Below are positions 30,406-39,465 of a DNA stretch of 64,000 nt, piece by piece. Source of the stretch: CAWGXG01 sp963826505. GTDB lineage: Bacteria; Chloroflexota; Anaerolineae; Aggregatilineales; Aggregatilineaceae. The DNA lies in NCBI GenBank assembly GCA_963826505.1, contig CAWGXG010000008.1:1550001-1614000 (forward strand), given 5' to 3'. Every line of letters begins with the position of its first letter. Within the stretch, counting starts at the first letter, position 1. A model generated the notes under the pieces. The model did no database searches. It was not told where the DNA came from and was given only the letters and a program-made list of their open reading frames with translations. The position numbers were made by a program, and so were the translations under genes.

Positions 30406-33273
30406 TCAGAATCCCGCAGGGGCGGCCCCTTGCTCTGGCACGCCCCACAATCGGATCGTGCCATCATCGCTGACCGCAATCACCAGGCGGCCATCGGGCG
30501 AGAAACGGATCGCCTGTACGACTGTGGTCAAGCCCGGCAAATCGCGTAGCATCGACTGGCGACGCACATCCCACAGTTGCACGCTGGTCTGTCCGGCGCT
30601 GGCTAACACGCTGCCATCCGGGCTGAACGCGATCGTCGTGATGGCGGTCGACGGGCCGGTGCCCATTGTTCCGATCACTTTGCCGTAGGTAAGTGCGGCG
30701 GACCGCACATCCCATAACTGAACCTGGGAGGGCAAACCGCACACAGCGACCGTCTGGCCATCCGGATCGAAGGCAACCTCGTACACGCCCACAATCCCCG
30801 TGAAGAACTTGGCGACGTTCTGCCCAAACGTCGGAGACGTGCGGTTGACATCCCACAACATGACGACACTGTTGCTCGATCCGCTCGTCGCCAGCAGCGT
30901 GCCATCCGGGCTGAACGCCACCCCATAGACCCGGCGGTCGTGGCCAGTCAGGACGGCAACCAGCGCGCGCACTGACGTATCCCACACGCCGACGCGCCCT
31001 TCCTGGCTGCCCGCCGCGACCAGCGATCCATCTGGACTGAAGGCCACGCGGTAGAGCGCCTGGGTGGAAAATGGCGGCAGCGATCCCAACGCACCGCCGG
31101 TCGCGACATCCCACAACCGCACGATACCATCCCCACTGGCCGAGGCTAACACCTGCCCGTCCGGGCTAAAGGTCAACCCAAAGGGCGCGCCCACGTCGCG
31201 AATAGTGTCTACGGGCTGGCGCTGAGCAGTGTCCCAGATCAAGATGGTATTGTCACCGCCCGCCGTCGCAAAGCGCGATCCGTCGGGCGAGAAAGCCACA
31301 TCATAGATCACATTGCCAGTGTGCCCCTCGAGCACATCCAACGACTTGAAATCCAGCACAAGCTTGGACTGCGGCAGCGGCGTTTCGGTAGGCGTGGGCG
31401 TGATAGTTGGCGTCGATGTTGACGTCGGCGTGTAAGTTGCCGTCGCTGTCGGTGTTGCTGTGTTGGTCGGCGTGGGCGATGGCGTAGCCGTATTTGTAGA
31501 TGTGGGAGTCGGCGTCGAGGTATCCGTCGGCGTGGACGTCGGGGTCGCGGTGAATGTCGCCGTGTGCGACGGAGTCCAGGTCGGCGTGAGTGTCGGCGTA
31601 GCGGTCGCGGTGGGTGTATCCGTCGCGGTCGCTGTGGCGGTAGCTGTCGCCGTAGCAGTGGGCGTATCCGTGAACGTCGCGGTAGCCGTCGGCGTGGACG
31701 TGGGCGTATCGGACGGCGTGGAAGTGCGGGTCGGCGTATGGGTGGCCGTATGCGTCGCGGTGGGCGTGGGCGTAAACGTCCGCGTTGGTGTCGCTGTAGC
31801 GGTCGGAGTATCGGTAACCGTCGGCGTGAAAGTCGAGGTTGGGGTCGGCGGCGCAGCAACCGGCACGACATCCAGATTACCGGACGTTTCAACCATCGCC
31901 ACGGAAGCCGTAACCCAACCCAGGCTACCATCGGACAGCGCTACTTGGAACCACCCGCCATCCTCGCTGATCCCGGTAATTTCGAAGCGTTCCCCCGGAG
32001 ACAACGTCATCATCACCGGGTAAATCGGCCCGGGACCCAACCGCACGACCACGTCACGGCGCGTCGCGATTTCGGGAATCGACGGCGTCGCGGTCAGCGT
32101 AGGCAGTGGGGTCGATGTTGGGAGCGGCGTATTTGTCGGAGCGGGTGTTGCGCTGGGTGCGGTTGTCGCCGTGGGCGCGGGTGTATCAGACGGGGCCGGA
32201 GACGAGGTCGCGCTCGGCGAAGGCACCAGCGCTACCTCCGGTTTCTTCGATTTTCCACCGCCCAGCGCCCCAGACAGCACCAGCCCGGCGATCACCAGCA
32301 GGACGACCACGACTCCACCGATCGCGATTCCGGCGCGGCGCGGCACTCTGCGTGCTGGCGCCTGTTCGATGCCGGACCGCAGTTGGGTCGGTGCCTCGGT
32401 GAAACGCTGGGTTGGCATCATCATCGTGCCATGTTCGAGCGAGCCGGGCAGGCTCATGCCGAGCGCCTGCTGTAATCCCAACGCCATGTCGCGCGCGGTC
32501 TGGTAACGTTCAGCCGGGTTCTTCGCCAGCGCCCGCACAATGACCGCCTCGACTGCCCCCGACAGGTCGGGCCGGACGGTGCGCGGCTGGGGCAGCGGCT
32601 CGTTAATGTGCTTGAAGATGACGGCGATCGGCGTATCTCCCGTGAAGGGCAGACTCCCGACCACCATCTCATACAGGATAACTCCCAGCGAATACAAATC
32701 GCTGCGGGCATCGATTTCTGTGGCCTGACCCTGTTCGGGAGCCATGTAGGCCGGCGTGCCGATCAGCCCAGTGCCGGTCAGCGTGCTGGACGATTCCGCG
32801 ATACGCGTCAGACCGAAGTCGGTCAGCAGGGCGTTGCCGCTGCTGTCCATCAACACGTTGCCCGGCTTGATGTCGCGATGCAGCACGCCGCGCCGGTGCG
32901 CGTAGTCGACGGCCTCGCACAACTGCGAGAAAATGCGCGCGACTTCCGGCAGCTCGAGCTTCTTCGAGTTCATATAATCTTTGAGGGTGCCCGTCGATAT
33001 GTAGGGCATCACCAGATAGGTCACGCCGTTTTCTTCACCGTAGCTGAAAACCGGGAGAATGTGGACATGCTGAAGGCTGGCGACGACCCGCGCCTCGCGT
33101 TGGAAGCGCTCTACGAACCCCGCATCGGACGCCAACTCCTCGGGCAGTACTTTGATTGCCACGTAGCGATCCGTGGAGGCTTCGTAGCCCTTGTACACGG
33201 TCGCCATGCCGCCCCGGCCAATTTGCTCAACAATCTGATACGGTCCTAGCGTGGAACCAATGAGCGACGCCAT
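30406..33273 (-). CDS. Membrane Ser/Thr protein kinase with SH3b, Pro/Thr linker and seven-bladed WD40 sensor
   Basis: A 955-residue protein with three parts. Residues about 10-270 are a Hanks-type kinase: IGRGGMATVYKG, catalytic HRDIKPGNVLM, DFGLTRIAE and the APE-equivalent YMAPEQG. One transmembrane helix is at about 310-340 (AGIAIGGVVVVLLVIAGLVL). Outside follow an SH3b-like module (VVVRLGPGPIYPVMMTL, GWFQVALSDGSLGWV), a roughly 155-residue low-complexity linker of Thr/Pro/Ala/Ser (about 476-633), and seven WD40 repeats, each ending in -WD or -WG (FATAGGDNTILIWD to DGTIRLWGVPE). This topology suggests a receptor whose propeller senses an envelope ligand. A promoter is readable upstream (33361-33389) and a terminator downstream. 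Confidence 0.93.
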   Translation of the reverse strand: MASLIGSTLGPYQIVEQIGRGGMATVYKGYEASTDRYVAIKVLPEELASDAGFVERFQREARVVASLQHVHILPVFSYGEENGVTYLVMPYISTGTLKDYMNSKKLELPEVARIFSQLCEAVDYAHRRGVLHRDIKPGNVLMDSSGNALLTDFGLTRIAESSSTLTGTGLIGTPAYMAPEQGQATEIDARSDLYSLGVILYEMVVGSLPFTGDTPIAVIFKHINEPLPQPRTVRPDLSGAVEAVIVRALAKNPAERYQTARDMALGLQQALGMSLPGSLEHGTMMMPTQRFTEAPTQLRSGIEQAPARRVPRRAGIAIGGVVVVLLVIAGLVLSGALGGGKSKKPEVALVPSPSATSSPAPSDTPAPTATTAPSATPAPTNTPLPTSTPLPTLTATPSIPEIATRRDVVVRLGPGPIYPVMMTLSPGERFEITGISEDGGWFQVALSDGSLGWVTASVAMVETSGNLDVVPVAAPPTPTSTFTPTVTDTPTATATPTRTFTPTPTATHTATHTPTRTSTPSDTPTSTPTATATFTDTPTATATATATATATDTPTATATPTLTPTWTPSHTATFTATPTSTPTDTSTPTPTSTNTATPSPTPTNTATPTATATYTPTSTSTPTITPTPTETPLPQSKLVLDFKSLDVLEGHTGNVIYDVAFSPDGSRFATAGGDNTILIWDTAQRQPVDTIRDVGAPFGLTFSPDGQVLASASGDGIVRLWDVATGGALGSLPPFSTQALYRVAFSPDGSLVAAGSQEGRVGVWDTSVRALVAVLTGHDRRVYGVAFSPDGTLLATSGSSNSVVMLWDVNRTSPTFGQNVAKFFTGIVGVYEVAFDPDGQTVAVCGLPSQVQLWDVRSAALTYGKVIGTMGTGPSTAITTIAFSPDGSVLASAGQTSVQLWDVRRQSMLRDLPGLTTVVQAIRFSPDGRLVIAVSDDGTIRLWGVPEQGAAPAGF
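31375..31850 (-). repeat. Low-complexity coding repeat (Thr/Pro linker of the kinase)
   Basis: Degenerate short repeats of the GTCGGCGTGGACGTC type encode alternating T-P-T/T-A-T units in the linker between the SH3b and WD40 modules. The opposite strand reads as long Val/Gly/Ala frames that are artefacts. Such tracts expand and contract easily, so linker length may differ between strains. Confidence 0.8.
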
Positions 33274-33360
33274 CTGACCGCCCCCTTATGGCATACGGTG
33301 CTCTCCGCAGACAGAATGCGCGGTTGGAGACAATATGTGCCTGCCGGAAATTGTAGTCTG

Positions 33361-33389
33361 AGTATAAAGATAACACTCGTACTCAGCAA
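33361..33389 (-). promoter_or_regulatory. Promoter of the kinase gene
   Basis: TTGCTG (33389-33384) and TATACT (33366-33361) are separated by exactly 17 bp on the minus strand, 88 bp before the kinase ATG. A GGGGGCGG sequence just before the ATG may serve as ribosome binding site. Confidence 0.65.
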
Positions 33390-33484
33390 ACGGCATTAGA
33401 CAGAGGGTCACTCATCCAACCCGTGATCCGTTGGATGCGCCCCGGTTCCTCGTATTTGCCTCATCGGGATTTTGAAAACAGTGC

Positions 33485-33490
33485 GATAAT
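33485..33490 (+). promoter_or_regulatory. Extended -10 element before the duplicated secreted protein
   Basis: TGCGATAAT forms an extended -10 element on the plus strand about 95 bp before the start codon at 33582, with no good -35 box. The 308-bp gap between the divergent kinase and this gene holds only these two promoter candidates. Confidence 0.45.
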
Positions 33491-33581
33491 AGAGAACGAC
33501 ACACTGCCCTGCCCCGCATCGACCGGGTGACAGGCGTTTTGAGCACACCTCGCATGAGCACACACGAAGGAGATAGAGCTT

Positions 33582-35123
33582 ATGAACCGATACGCATTCT
33601 CGCGCCGTTCCTCGCTGTGGTCTCTGATCGGCGTCGGAACGACTGCGCTGGCGCTCGTCGCCATGTTGGCACTGCTCCCGACCGCGGGCGCACAAGGTGG
33701 CCCTACCCCCACCGTTGCCCCGCTGGGTAACCTGATTATCCCGACCGCAACACCCGCGGCGTCCAACCAGGGCGGCGGTGGTTTGCTCATCCCCACGGCG
33801 ACTCCCGCTCAGGGCGGTGGTGGGGGCGGTTTCACGATCCCAACGTCGACACCGGGCGCAGCTCAGGCCGGGCCTGCTATCCCCGTGCTGGATGACAGCG
33901 GTCTGACGGCGATCAATCTCCAGCCCGCGGACGTTCCGGGCGATTTCGCTGCGAACCAATCTATCGATACGTATGACACACAGACGATGCTGTCCGGGCT
34001 GCGCGACGGCGGCTACACCGACCTCGCCAACCAGTTCGAGCAGATCGCGACCACCTATGGCTGGACCAAGTCCATCGGCGTGACGTATACCTCCTGCCAG
34101 CCGAACGTCCCGATCAGCGAGATTTACAGCGAGATTGGCCAGCTCGGCAGCGCGGACCTGGCGCGCCGTTTCTTCGATGATCCGAACGTGCTGCAATTGC
34201 TGAGTTCCTTTGGCTACGATCTGAAGGACGCCGGAACAGTGCACGGCTGGCGCGGACAACTCGCGCCCCAGGCCGGAGCTTGCTTTGCCCAGGAAACGGA
34301 ACACGTCCTGTTCTTCGAATACTGGGGCATCTTTGTTACCCTGACCATGACCGCCGACGCCAATACCGATCCCGCGCTGGTCCAAGGACTGCTCGACCAG
34401 CTCGCGCCGGTTGTCACAAGCAAGATCGACGCCATGGCCAGCTCACCGTTCCCGCCCACTCCGGTGCCGGGTGCTGCTGTCCAGCAGCCGAATAACCCGA
34501 TCCCGACTCAGGCTCCACCCCCACCCGTCAACCCACCGGCCGGCGCAGGACTCACGCTGGCCGATCTTGAAAAACTCATGCCGACGCAGGATTTCCTGGG
34601 ACTTCCGGCCGATACCTTTTCCTTCGACCAGTCCCTGAGCGGTTCGTTTACGTTGGACCAGCTCGTCACGAATCTGAACGGCCTGGGCCTGACAGAACTA
34701 GCCAATATCACCGATCAGGCAGGTAAGCGTGACGGCCAGGTCGGCATGGTCGGCTACGTGTGGGACACGGGCAACGCGTGCCCGAACACAGCGGCCTACT
34801 CGCTGGAAATCGACCTCACGTTGTTCCAAACGCCGGAAGGCGCAGTCAACAATATGAACGATCGGACCATCCAGCAGGCTTGGATCAACACGGGCGTGGT
34901 CAGCTCGTTCACGCCATCGGGCAACGGCGTTCTTGCCAGCGGCACCTTCTCGAACCAGTGTGGGCAAGTCGGCTTGCTAAATCTGATCGTGACGGAGGGC
35001 CGGACGCAGGTCGCGGTAGCGGCGATCTTCCCGACCTCAACGGACTCGCAGCAAATTCTATCGGCGCTGCAAACCATGAACGATTACATGGTGCAGCAAG
35101 TCGCACAGGCTGCCGCGCAGTAG
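33582..35123 (+). CDS. Secreted protein with internally duplicated domain, function unknown
   Basis: A 513-residue protein not assigned to a family. A signal peptide is clear (MNRYAFSRRS, hydrophobic TALALVAMLALLPTAGAQ). A Pro/Thr/Gly-rich linker follows to about residue 100 with three IPTATP-like units. Two copies of one domain come next: about 105-285 begins LQPADVPGDFAANQSIDTYD and continues LRDGGYTDLANQFEQIATTYG; about 320-513 begins LGLPADTFSFDQSLSGSFT and continues LNGLGLTELANITDQAGKRDG. Each copy has a conserved cysteine pair (SCQP / QAGACFAQ; NACPNT / SNQCGQVG). AAGGAG lies 9 nt before the ATG. A strong terminator follows, so it is probably monocistronic. Confidence 0.8.
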   Translation: MNRYAFSRRSSLWSLIGVGTTALALVAMLALLPTAGAQGGPTPTVAPLGNLIIPTATPAASNQGGGGLLIPTATPAQGGGGGGFTIPTSTPGAAQAGPAIPVLDDSGLTAINLQPADVPGDFAANQSIDTYDTQTMLSGLRDGGYTDLANQFEQIATTYGWTKSIGVTYTSCQPNVPISEIYSEIGQLGSADLARRFFDDPNVLQLLSSFGYDLKDAGTVHGWRGQLAPQAGACFAQETEHVLFFEYWGIFVTLTMTADANTDPALVQGLLDQLAPVVTSKIDAMASSPFPPTPVPGAAVQQPNNPIPTQAPPPPVNPPAGAGLTLADLEKLMPTQDFLGLPADTFSFDQSLSGSFTLDQLVTNLNGLGLTELANITDQAGKRDGQVGMVGYVWDTGNACPNTAAYSLEIDLTLFQTPEGAVNNMNDRTIQQAWINTGVVSSFTPSGNGVLASGTFSNQCGQVGLLNLIVTEGRTQVAVAAIFPTSTDSQQILSALQTMNDYMVQQVAQAAAQ

Positions 35124-35165
35124 ATCCGCTGTTTTGCACGCTCGCTGATCGCCTTTTCGCAGAAC

Positions 35166-35203
35166 ACTGCCGCGCCGTCATTTGCACGACACGGCAGTTT
35201 TTC
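35166..35203 (+). terminator. Intrinsic terminator after the duplicated secreted protein gene
   Basis: ACTGCCG (35166-35172) pairs with CGGCAGT (35192-35198), with an inner GTC/GAC pairing, followed by five T residues on the plus strand. Confidence 0.85.
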
Positions 35204-35297
35204 TGTATTATTCGGGTACAGGCAGGCGCAGTTGTCGCCAGCCTCATGATTATTGATAACCTATGAACCTATGGCGCATCGCGTGCAGGAGATTGTG

Positions 35298-36491
35298 ATG
35301 AGACGACAAACGGTTGGACCAAGAAGTCCGAATTTCCGGCGCTGGCCGCTGGCAGGGCTGGTTGTGCTGGCGCTGCTGATCGCCGCGCTGGTGCCCGCCG
35401 TCGATGCCGCCCCCGCCGCCGCCCAGGTCGGCGTGCTGCGGATCGGCTACCTCGGCGCCGCGGGCAGCGATGCCGCCAACGGTGCCCAACTCGCCATTGA
35501 CCAGATTAACGCGGCAGGAGGTTTCACCGCCGATGGGCAGAATTACCAGCTTGAGCTGCTCTCATTGGCCGCCGCCCCCACAGTGGAATCGCTGATCGCT
35601 GATGCGCAGGCGTTGGCCGCCCAAGGCGTGATCGCGTATCTCGGCCCCGACGACAGCAGCGTGATGTCGCCCGAAAACGTGCAGGCGCTGGTTGCCGCAG
35701 GGCTGCCGATCCTGACTGGCGCGACCGCCGACAACTTGACGCGCGACGACGCCAGCGATCTGATCTTCCGCATTCGCGCGCCGGAACGCGTCTACAGCAG
35801 CGCATTGGCTGCCTATCTCGCGGATGACCTCCAGTTGACCTCGTTCCTCCTGGTGCAGACCGATGTCGATTCTACTGAAGCACTGCTCGATTTCCAGCAG
35901 TCGCTGCAAGGGCGCGGCATCACGCCACGAGGGACGATTCAGGTGATCGGCACACCCGACCTGCTAAGTAAAGTGCAGGATATCGCTGACCTGAACCCCG
36001 AAATCATCGTGATGTGGGGGCCGCCCAGCGACGCGGGCTTGCTGCTCAAGGCGCTGCGTGCGAACGGCTGGGGGGGCACGCTGGCCCATCGTCGCGCCGA
36101 AGAAGCCGCCCGCTCCGGGGCAGTTTCGCTGAGTCTGGTCGAAGGGTTGATCGGAGTCAACGGTTGGTCTTACGGCTACGATGCGCAGGCGTCAACCGTG
36201 TTTCTGCAGGATTACCTGCTGGCCTTCGGATTGGTGCCAGGACCGTTGGCCGCCGCGGCTTATGACTCGATCTGGTATCTGCGCGCGGCGCTGATCGCCT
36301 CCGGTACCGACTCGGCGGCGCTGCGCTCCGGGCTGATCAATGGCGCCCCGATGAGCCTCGTCACGGGTCAACTGCGCCCGGCAGAACTCGGTGGTGGTGA
36401 TTTGGTCCGCACCGCTATGGTGTATACGCTCGGGCCGGGCGGCGGGCCAACCGTGGTCGCCGTGTTCGACGACGCGACCCGCGTCCAGTAA
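35298..36491 (+). CDS. Periplasmic/extracellular solute-binding protein, branched-chain amino acid (LivJ) type
   Basis: A 397-residue Peripla_BP_6-type protein. The N-terminal signal is RRWPLAGLVVLALLIAALVP, with likely cleavage after the PAVDAAPAAA region. The mature start VGVLRIGYLGAAGSDAANGAQLAIDQINAAGG is the family signature. The domain continues YQLELLSL, LGPDDSSVMSPENVQALVAAGLPILTG and FLLVQTDVDSTEALLDFQQSL. The ATG at 35298 follows CAGGAG by 6 nt, so the reading frame's earlier start is not used. No permease or ATPase genes are adjacent, so it is an orphan: it may feed a distant ABC transporter or act as a sensor. Confidence 0.88.
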   Translation: MRRQTVGPRSPNFRRWPLAGLVVLALLIAALVPAVDAAPAAAQVGVLRIGYLGAAGSDAANGAQLAIDQINAAGGFTADGQNYQLELLSLAAAPTVESLIADAQALAAQGVIAYLGPDDSSVMSPENVQALVAAGLPILTGATADNLTRDDASDLIFRIRAPERVYSSALAAYLADDLQLTSFLLVQTDVDSTEALLDFQQSLQGRGITPRGTIQVIGTPDLLSKVQDIADLNPEIIVMWGPPSDAGLLLKALRANGWGGTLAHRRAEEAARSGAVSLSLVEGLIGVNGWSYGYDAQASTVFLQDYLLAFGLVPGPLAAAAYDSIWYLRAALIASGTDSAALRSGLINGAPMSLVTGQLRPAELGGGDLVRTAMVYTLGPGGGPTVVAVFDDATRVQ

Positions 36492-36578
36492 GGTTCGGAA
36501 GGCCGCCAGGTCACCGCGCCGACGCAGGGTTCGGCATTTTGCCTCGCTGCTTTTCTGGAGACGCTGGTATAACAAACA

Positions 36579-36600
36579 AGGGATGGCTCGGGCCATCCCT
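36579..36600. terminator. Bidirectional intrinsic terminator between convergent genes
   Basis: A 9-bp perfect stem (AGGGATGGC with GCCATCCCT, TCGG tetraloop) lies between two convergent genes and has T-rich flanks in both directions. Confidence 0.8.
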
Positions 36601-36618
36601 CTCTTTATTCTGATTACC

Positions 36619-38739
36619 CTATTCGCCGATCTCCAGATCGATGTGTTCCGGCGTGGCCGGCGTGATTGGGCGATCCAGCAGCGCCGCCAAAGCTTCAGCC
36701 GTGGTGACCGGCGCCGCACACACGAAATTCTCGCAAACATACGCCGCCGGGCTGCCGTTGATCAGCTTTCGAGACCGCAATAGTGCGGGCACGGCGTTGG
36801 AGTCCGGATCTTTGGGCGCCAGCGCGACCAGCGCCAGCGGGCGAAAACGCCCGCGAATGATATCCAGCATCGCGCCCATGCGATCGTCGCTGGGATCGCC
36901 CACTAGAGCAATCTCGATCGGGCGACGCAGCGTAAAATGGACCCCGATCAACATTTCCCCAAAGGCCGACGGGTATTCGCCCAGCGCCGTGCCCAACGAG
37001 CGGTACAGACCCAGCGCCGCTTCTTCGTAACGCGTTTCCGCCGTATATCCGGTCAGGCGCAACAGGTCATAAGCAATCATCGCGTTGCCGGACGGAGTCG
37101 CATTGTCCTGCATACTGCGCGGGCGCAGGATCAAATCCTCGTGATCGTCGCTGGTATCGTAAAAACCGCCGTCATCGGCGCGGAACCGCGCCAGCACAAC
37201 CTCCGCCAGCCGCTGCGCCTCGGCAAACCAGCGCGACTCAAACGTCGTCTGGTACAACTCCAACAGCCCATCGATAACGTGGGCGTAATCTTCCAGTACG
37301 CCGTTCAGGTGGCTGACACCTGCCCGGTGGGTGCGATAGAGCCGCGCGGCGCCGTCCACCTGATGGAGCATGTCGCGCAGCAGGAAATTCGCGTTGGCGA
37401 CGGCTGCCTGTTTGTAGAACTCTTCGCCCAGCACGCGCGCCGCTTCTGCGAAAGCGGCCAGCATCATGCCGTTCCACGCAGCGATGATCTTCTCGTCGCG
37501 ACCCGGCGCAACGCGGTTCTTGCGCAGCGTGAACAATACCATCTTGGCTGCGGTCACGTCAGCGCGCATCTGTTCCACGTCCAGCCCGTGCCGCACGGCG
37601 ACGCGTTCCAGCATGTCCGCTACATGGAGAATCGTCTTACCCTCGAAATTGCCGTCTGGCGTGACGCCCCAATACGCGAACAGCGCATCGACATTTGTCA
37701 CGACGCCGTCCAACGCTGCCCGCAACTCGTCCGCCGTCCATACGTAAAAACGCCCTTCCTCGCCCTCGGAATCGGCGTCTTGCGTGCTGTAGAACGCGCC
37801 CTCCTCCGACGTCATCTCGCGCAGTACGAAGTCGAGCGTGTCCTCCGCGATCTCGCGGAAAAAGACATCTCCGGAGATCTGCCACGCGTGCAGGTACACC
37901 CGCACCAGCAGGGCGTTGTCGTACAGCATTTTCTCAAAATGCGGCACCAGCCACTGCTCGTCCACACTGTAACGATGGAACCCGCCCCCCAACTGGTCGT
38001 ACATGCCGCCCTGCGCCATTTTGCGCAGCGTGAACAGCACCACGTCCCGCGCCTGGGGATCACCCGTCGCCGCGTGGTAACGCAGCAGCAGTTCCAGGTT
38101 GACCGGGTTGGGGAACTTAGGACGCCCACGCGTCAGCCCACCGTGGACCGGATCGGTGCGAGACATTAAGCCGCGCGCGGCGGTATCCATCAGCGCTGGA
38201 GTGAGCATGCCCGGCCCGGTGGTCAACCCTTCGAACAGGCTGCGGTTGAGATCAGCAGACAGGGCACGGGCCGACTTGTCCAACTCGTGCCGCCGCGTGC
38301 GGAAGGCGTTAGCCGCTTGCTCCATCACCTGCCGAAAGCTCGGCATACCATAACGCGGCTCAGGTGGGTAATACGTCCCGGCGTGGAACGGATGGCCCTC
38401 CGGAGTCAGGAAGACGGTCATCGGCCAACCGCCATTCCCCCGGTTGAACACCAACGTAGCCTGCATGTAGATGTCGTCCACGTCAGGTCGTTCTTCACGA
38501 TCGACCTTGATCGCGATGAAATGGTCGTTCATATACTTTGCGGTGGCGGGGTCTTCAAAGCTTTCGTGCGCCATGACGTGACACCAATGGCACGCCGAAT
38601 AGCCAATGCTAAGCAGCACGGGCTTATCCTGTTCACGCGCCGCCGTAAAGGCTTCGTCACCCCAGGGATACCAATCCACCGGGTTCTCGGCGTGTTGCAG
38701 CAGGTATGGGCTTGTTTCGCCTTGCAGATGATTGGGCAT
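36619..38739 (-). CDS. DUF255 / YyaL-type thioredoxin-domain protein
   Basis: A 706-residue protein of the YyaL/SPATA20 family. The first 165 residues are a thioredoxin-like DUF255 domain: NHLQGETSPYLLQHAENPVDW, the redox motif SACHWCHVMAHESFED, and VDREERPDVDDIYM. An (alpha/alpha)6-barrel like N-acylglucosamine 2-epimerases follows (GGFHRYSVDEQWLVPHFEKMLYDN, IAAWNGMMLAAFAEAARVLG, MQDNATPSGNAMIAYDLLRL). The length is normal for the family. The biochemical function is not established. GAGGAT precedes the ATG by 8 nt. Confidence 0.92.
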   Translation of the reverse strand: MPNHLQGETSPYLLQHAENPVDWYPWGDEAFTAAREQDKPVLLSIGYSACHWCHVMAHESFEDPATAKYMNDHFIAIKVDREERPDVDDIYMQATLVFNRGNGGWPMTVFLTPEGHPFHAGTYYPPEPRYGMPSFRQVMEQAANAFRTRRHELDKSARALSADLNRSLFEGLTTGPGMLTPALMDTAARGLMSRTDPVHGGLTRGRPKFPNPVNLELLLRYHAATGDPQARDVVLFTLRKMAQGGMYDQLGGGFHRYSVDEQWLVPHFEKMLYDNALLVRVYLHAWQISGDVFFREIAEDTLDFVLREMTSEEGAFYSTQDADSEGEEGRFYVWTADELRAALDGVVTNVDALFAYWGVTPDGNFEGKTILHVADMLERVAVRHGLDVEQMRADVTAAKMVLFTLRKNRVAPGRDEKIIAAWNGMMLAAFAEAARVLGEEFYKQAAVANANFLLRDMLHQVDGAARLYRTHRAGVSHLNGVLEDYAHVIDGLLELYQTTFESRWFAEAQRLAEVVLARFRADDGGFYDTSDDHEDLILRPRSMQDNATPSGNAMIAYDLLRLTGYTAETRYEEAALGLYRSLGTALGEYPSAFGEMLIGVHFTLRRPIEIALVGDPSDDRMGAMLDIIRGRFRPLALVALAPKDPDSNAVPALLRSRKLINGSPAAYVCENFVCAAPVTTAEALAALLDRPITPATPEHIDLEIGE

Positions 38740-38821
38740 AATCAGCGATCCTCATGGACGGCGGCACACCAAAACACAACATTTGGCTTGATCAGAATGA
38801 TCTCACGATTATAAAAAACGC

Positions 38822-38847
38822 GCGCCGGGGCACCACACACCCGGCGC
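38822..38847 (-). terminator. Intrinsic terminator after the OsmC gene
   Basis: An 8-bp GC stem (GCGCCGGG with CCCGGCGC) is followed by GCG and six T residues on the minus strand. The T tract runs directly into TATAAT, which could double as a -10 box for the DUF255 gene downstream. Confidence 0.85.
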
Positions 38848-38900
38848 ACCTGAAAGCTAGAAACTGTTTCCAGTCGCGCAATCCGGTCGATTATGTCCCG

Positions 38901-39326
38901 CTAGACCAACCGGGCATCGACTGTGATCTCAACACCGGTCAGCGCGCGCGCTACGGGGCAGCCCTTACGCGTCGCTTCGACCTGCTCCTGAAATACCGCC
39001 GCATCTATGCCGGGAGCCCTGACTTCAGTGGTCAGCTCAATGCGCGTTATGGTCATTCCGGCGTCGGTCTTTTCGAGGTGGACGCGGGCCGAGGTCTGGA
39101 TGCGCTCCGACGGGAACCCGACGCGCTCCAGATTTCCGCCCAGAGCCATCGAGAAGCAGCCCGCTTCTGCTGCGCCGATGAGTTCTTCGGGATTGGTGCC
39201 GGGTGTTTCTTCGAAACGCGTTGAGAACGTGAATGGACCCTCAAACGCGCCGCTCCCCAGCGCCATCTTACCTTTACCTCCGCGCAGCGTGCCCTCCCAC
39301 ACTGCTTCAGCTTTGCGTATGGCCAT
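38901..39326 (-). CDS. OsmC/Ohr-family peroxiredoxin-like protein
   Basis: A 141-residue OsmC-type protein that would reduce organic hydroperoxides using two cysteines. Both are present: EELIGAAEAGCFSMALGG (first Cys on the central helix) and ATRKGCPVARALTGVEI (second Cys). The N-terminus MAIRKAEAVWEGTLRGGKGKM is typical of the OsmC rather than the Ohr branch. AGGAGG lies 9 nt before the ATG, a strong ribosome binding site. A terminator follows, and upstream lies a separate terminator that closes an ncRNA candidate, so osmC is probably monocistronic. Confidence 0.94.
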   Translation of the reverse strand: MAIRKAEAVWEGTLRGGKGKMALGSGAFEGPFTFSTRFEETPGTNPEELIGAAEAGCFSMALGGNLERVGFPSERIQTSARVHLEKTDAGMTITRIELTTEVRAPGIDAAVFQEQVEATRKGCPVARALTGVEITVDARLV

Positions 39327-39430
39327 GCCTGATTTCCTCCTGGTGGTTAAGTCCCGTTACCAGTCAGATTGTAGCAAAGCCGCGCGCCCAACGGCATCAC
39401 CACCCCATTGGCACCCAATAAGCAGTTGAC

Positions 39431-39465
39431 AAAGAAAATGCCGGACGATTGAATTCATCCGGCAT
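39431..39465 (-). terminator. Intrinsic terminator of the candidate ncRNA
   Basis: ATGCCGGA (39465-39458 on the minus strand) pairs with TCCGGCAT (39445-39438), followed by TTTTCTTT. No protein gene on this strand ends just upstream of it, so it must end a non-coding transcript. Confidence 0.85.

Noticed and set aside
31375..31850. Short direct repeats resembling a CRISPR array
   Set aside because: Units are degenerate, have no regular spacers and encode a protein linker; no cas genes are present.
31460..32023. Val/Gly/Ala-repeat plus-strand frame that could look like a repeat protein
   Set aside because: It is the complement of the kinase's Thr/Pro linker.
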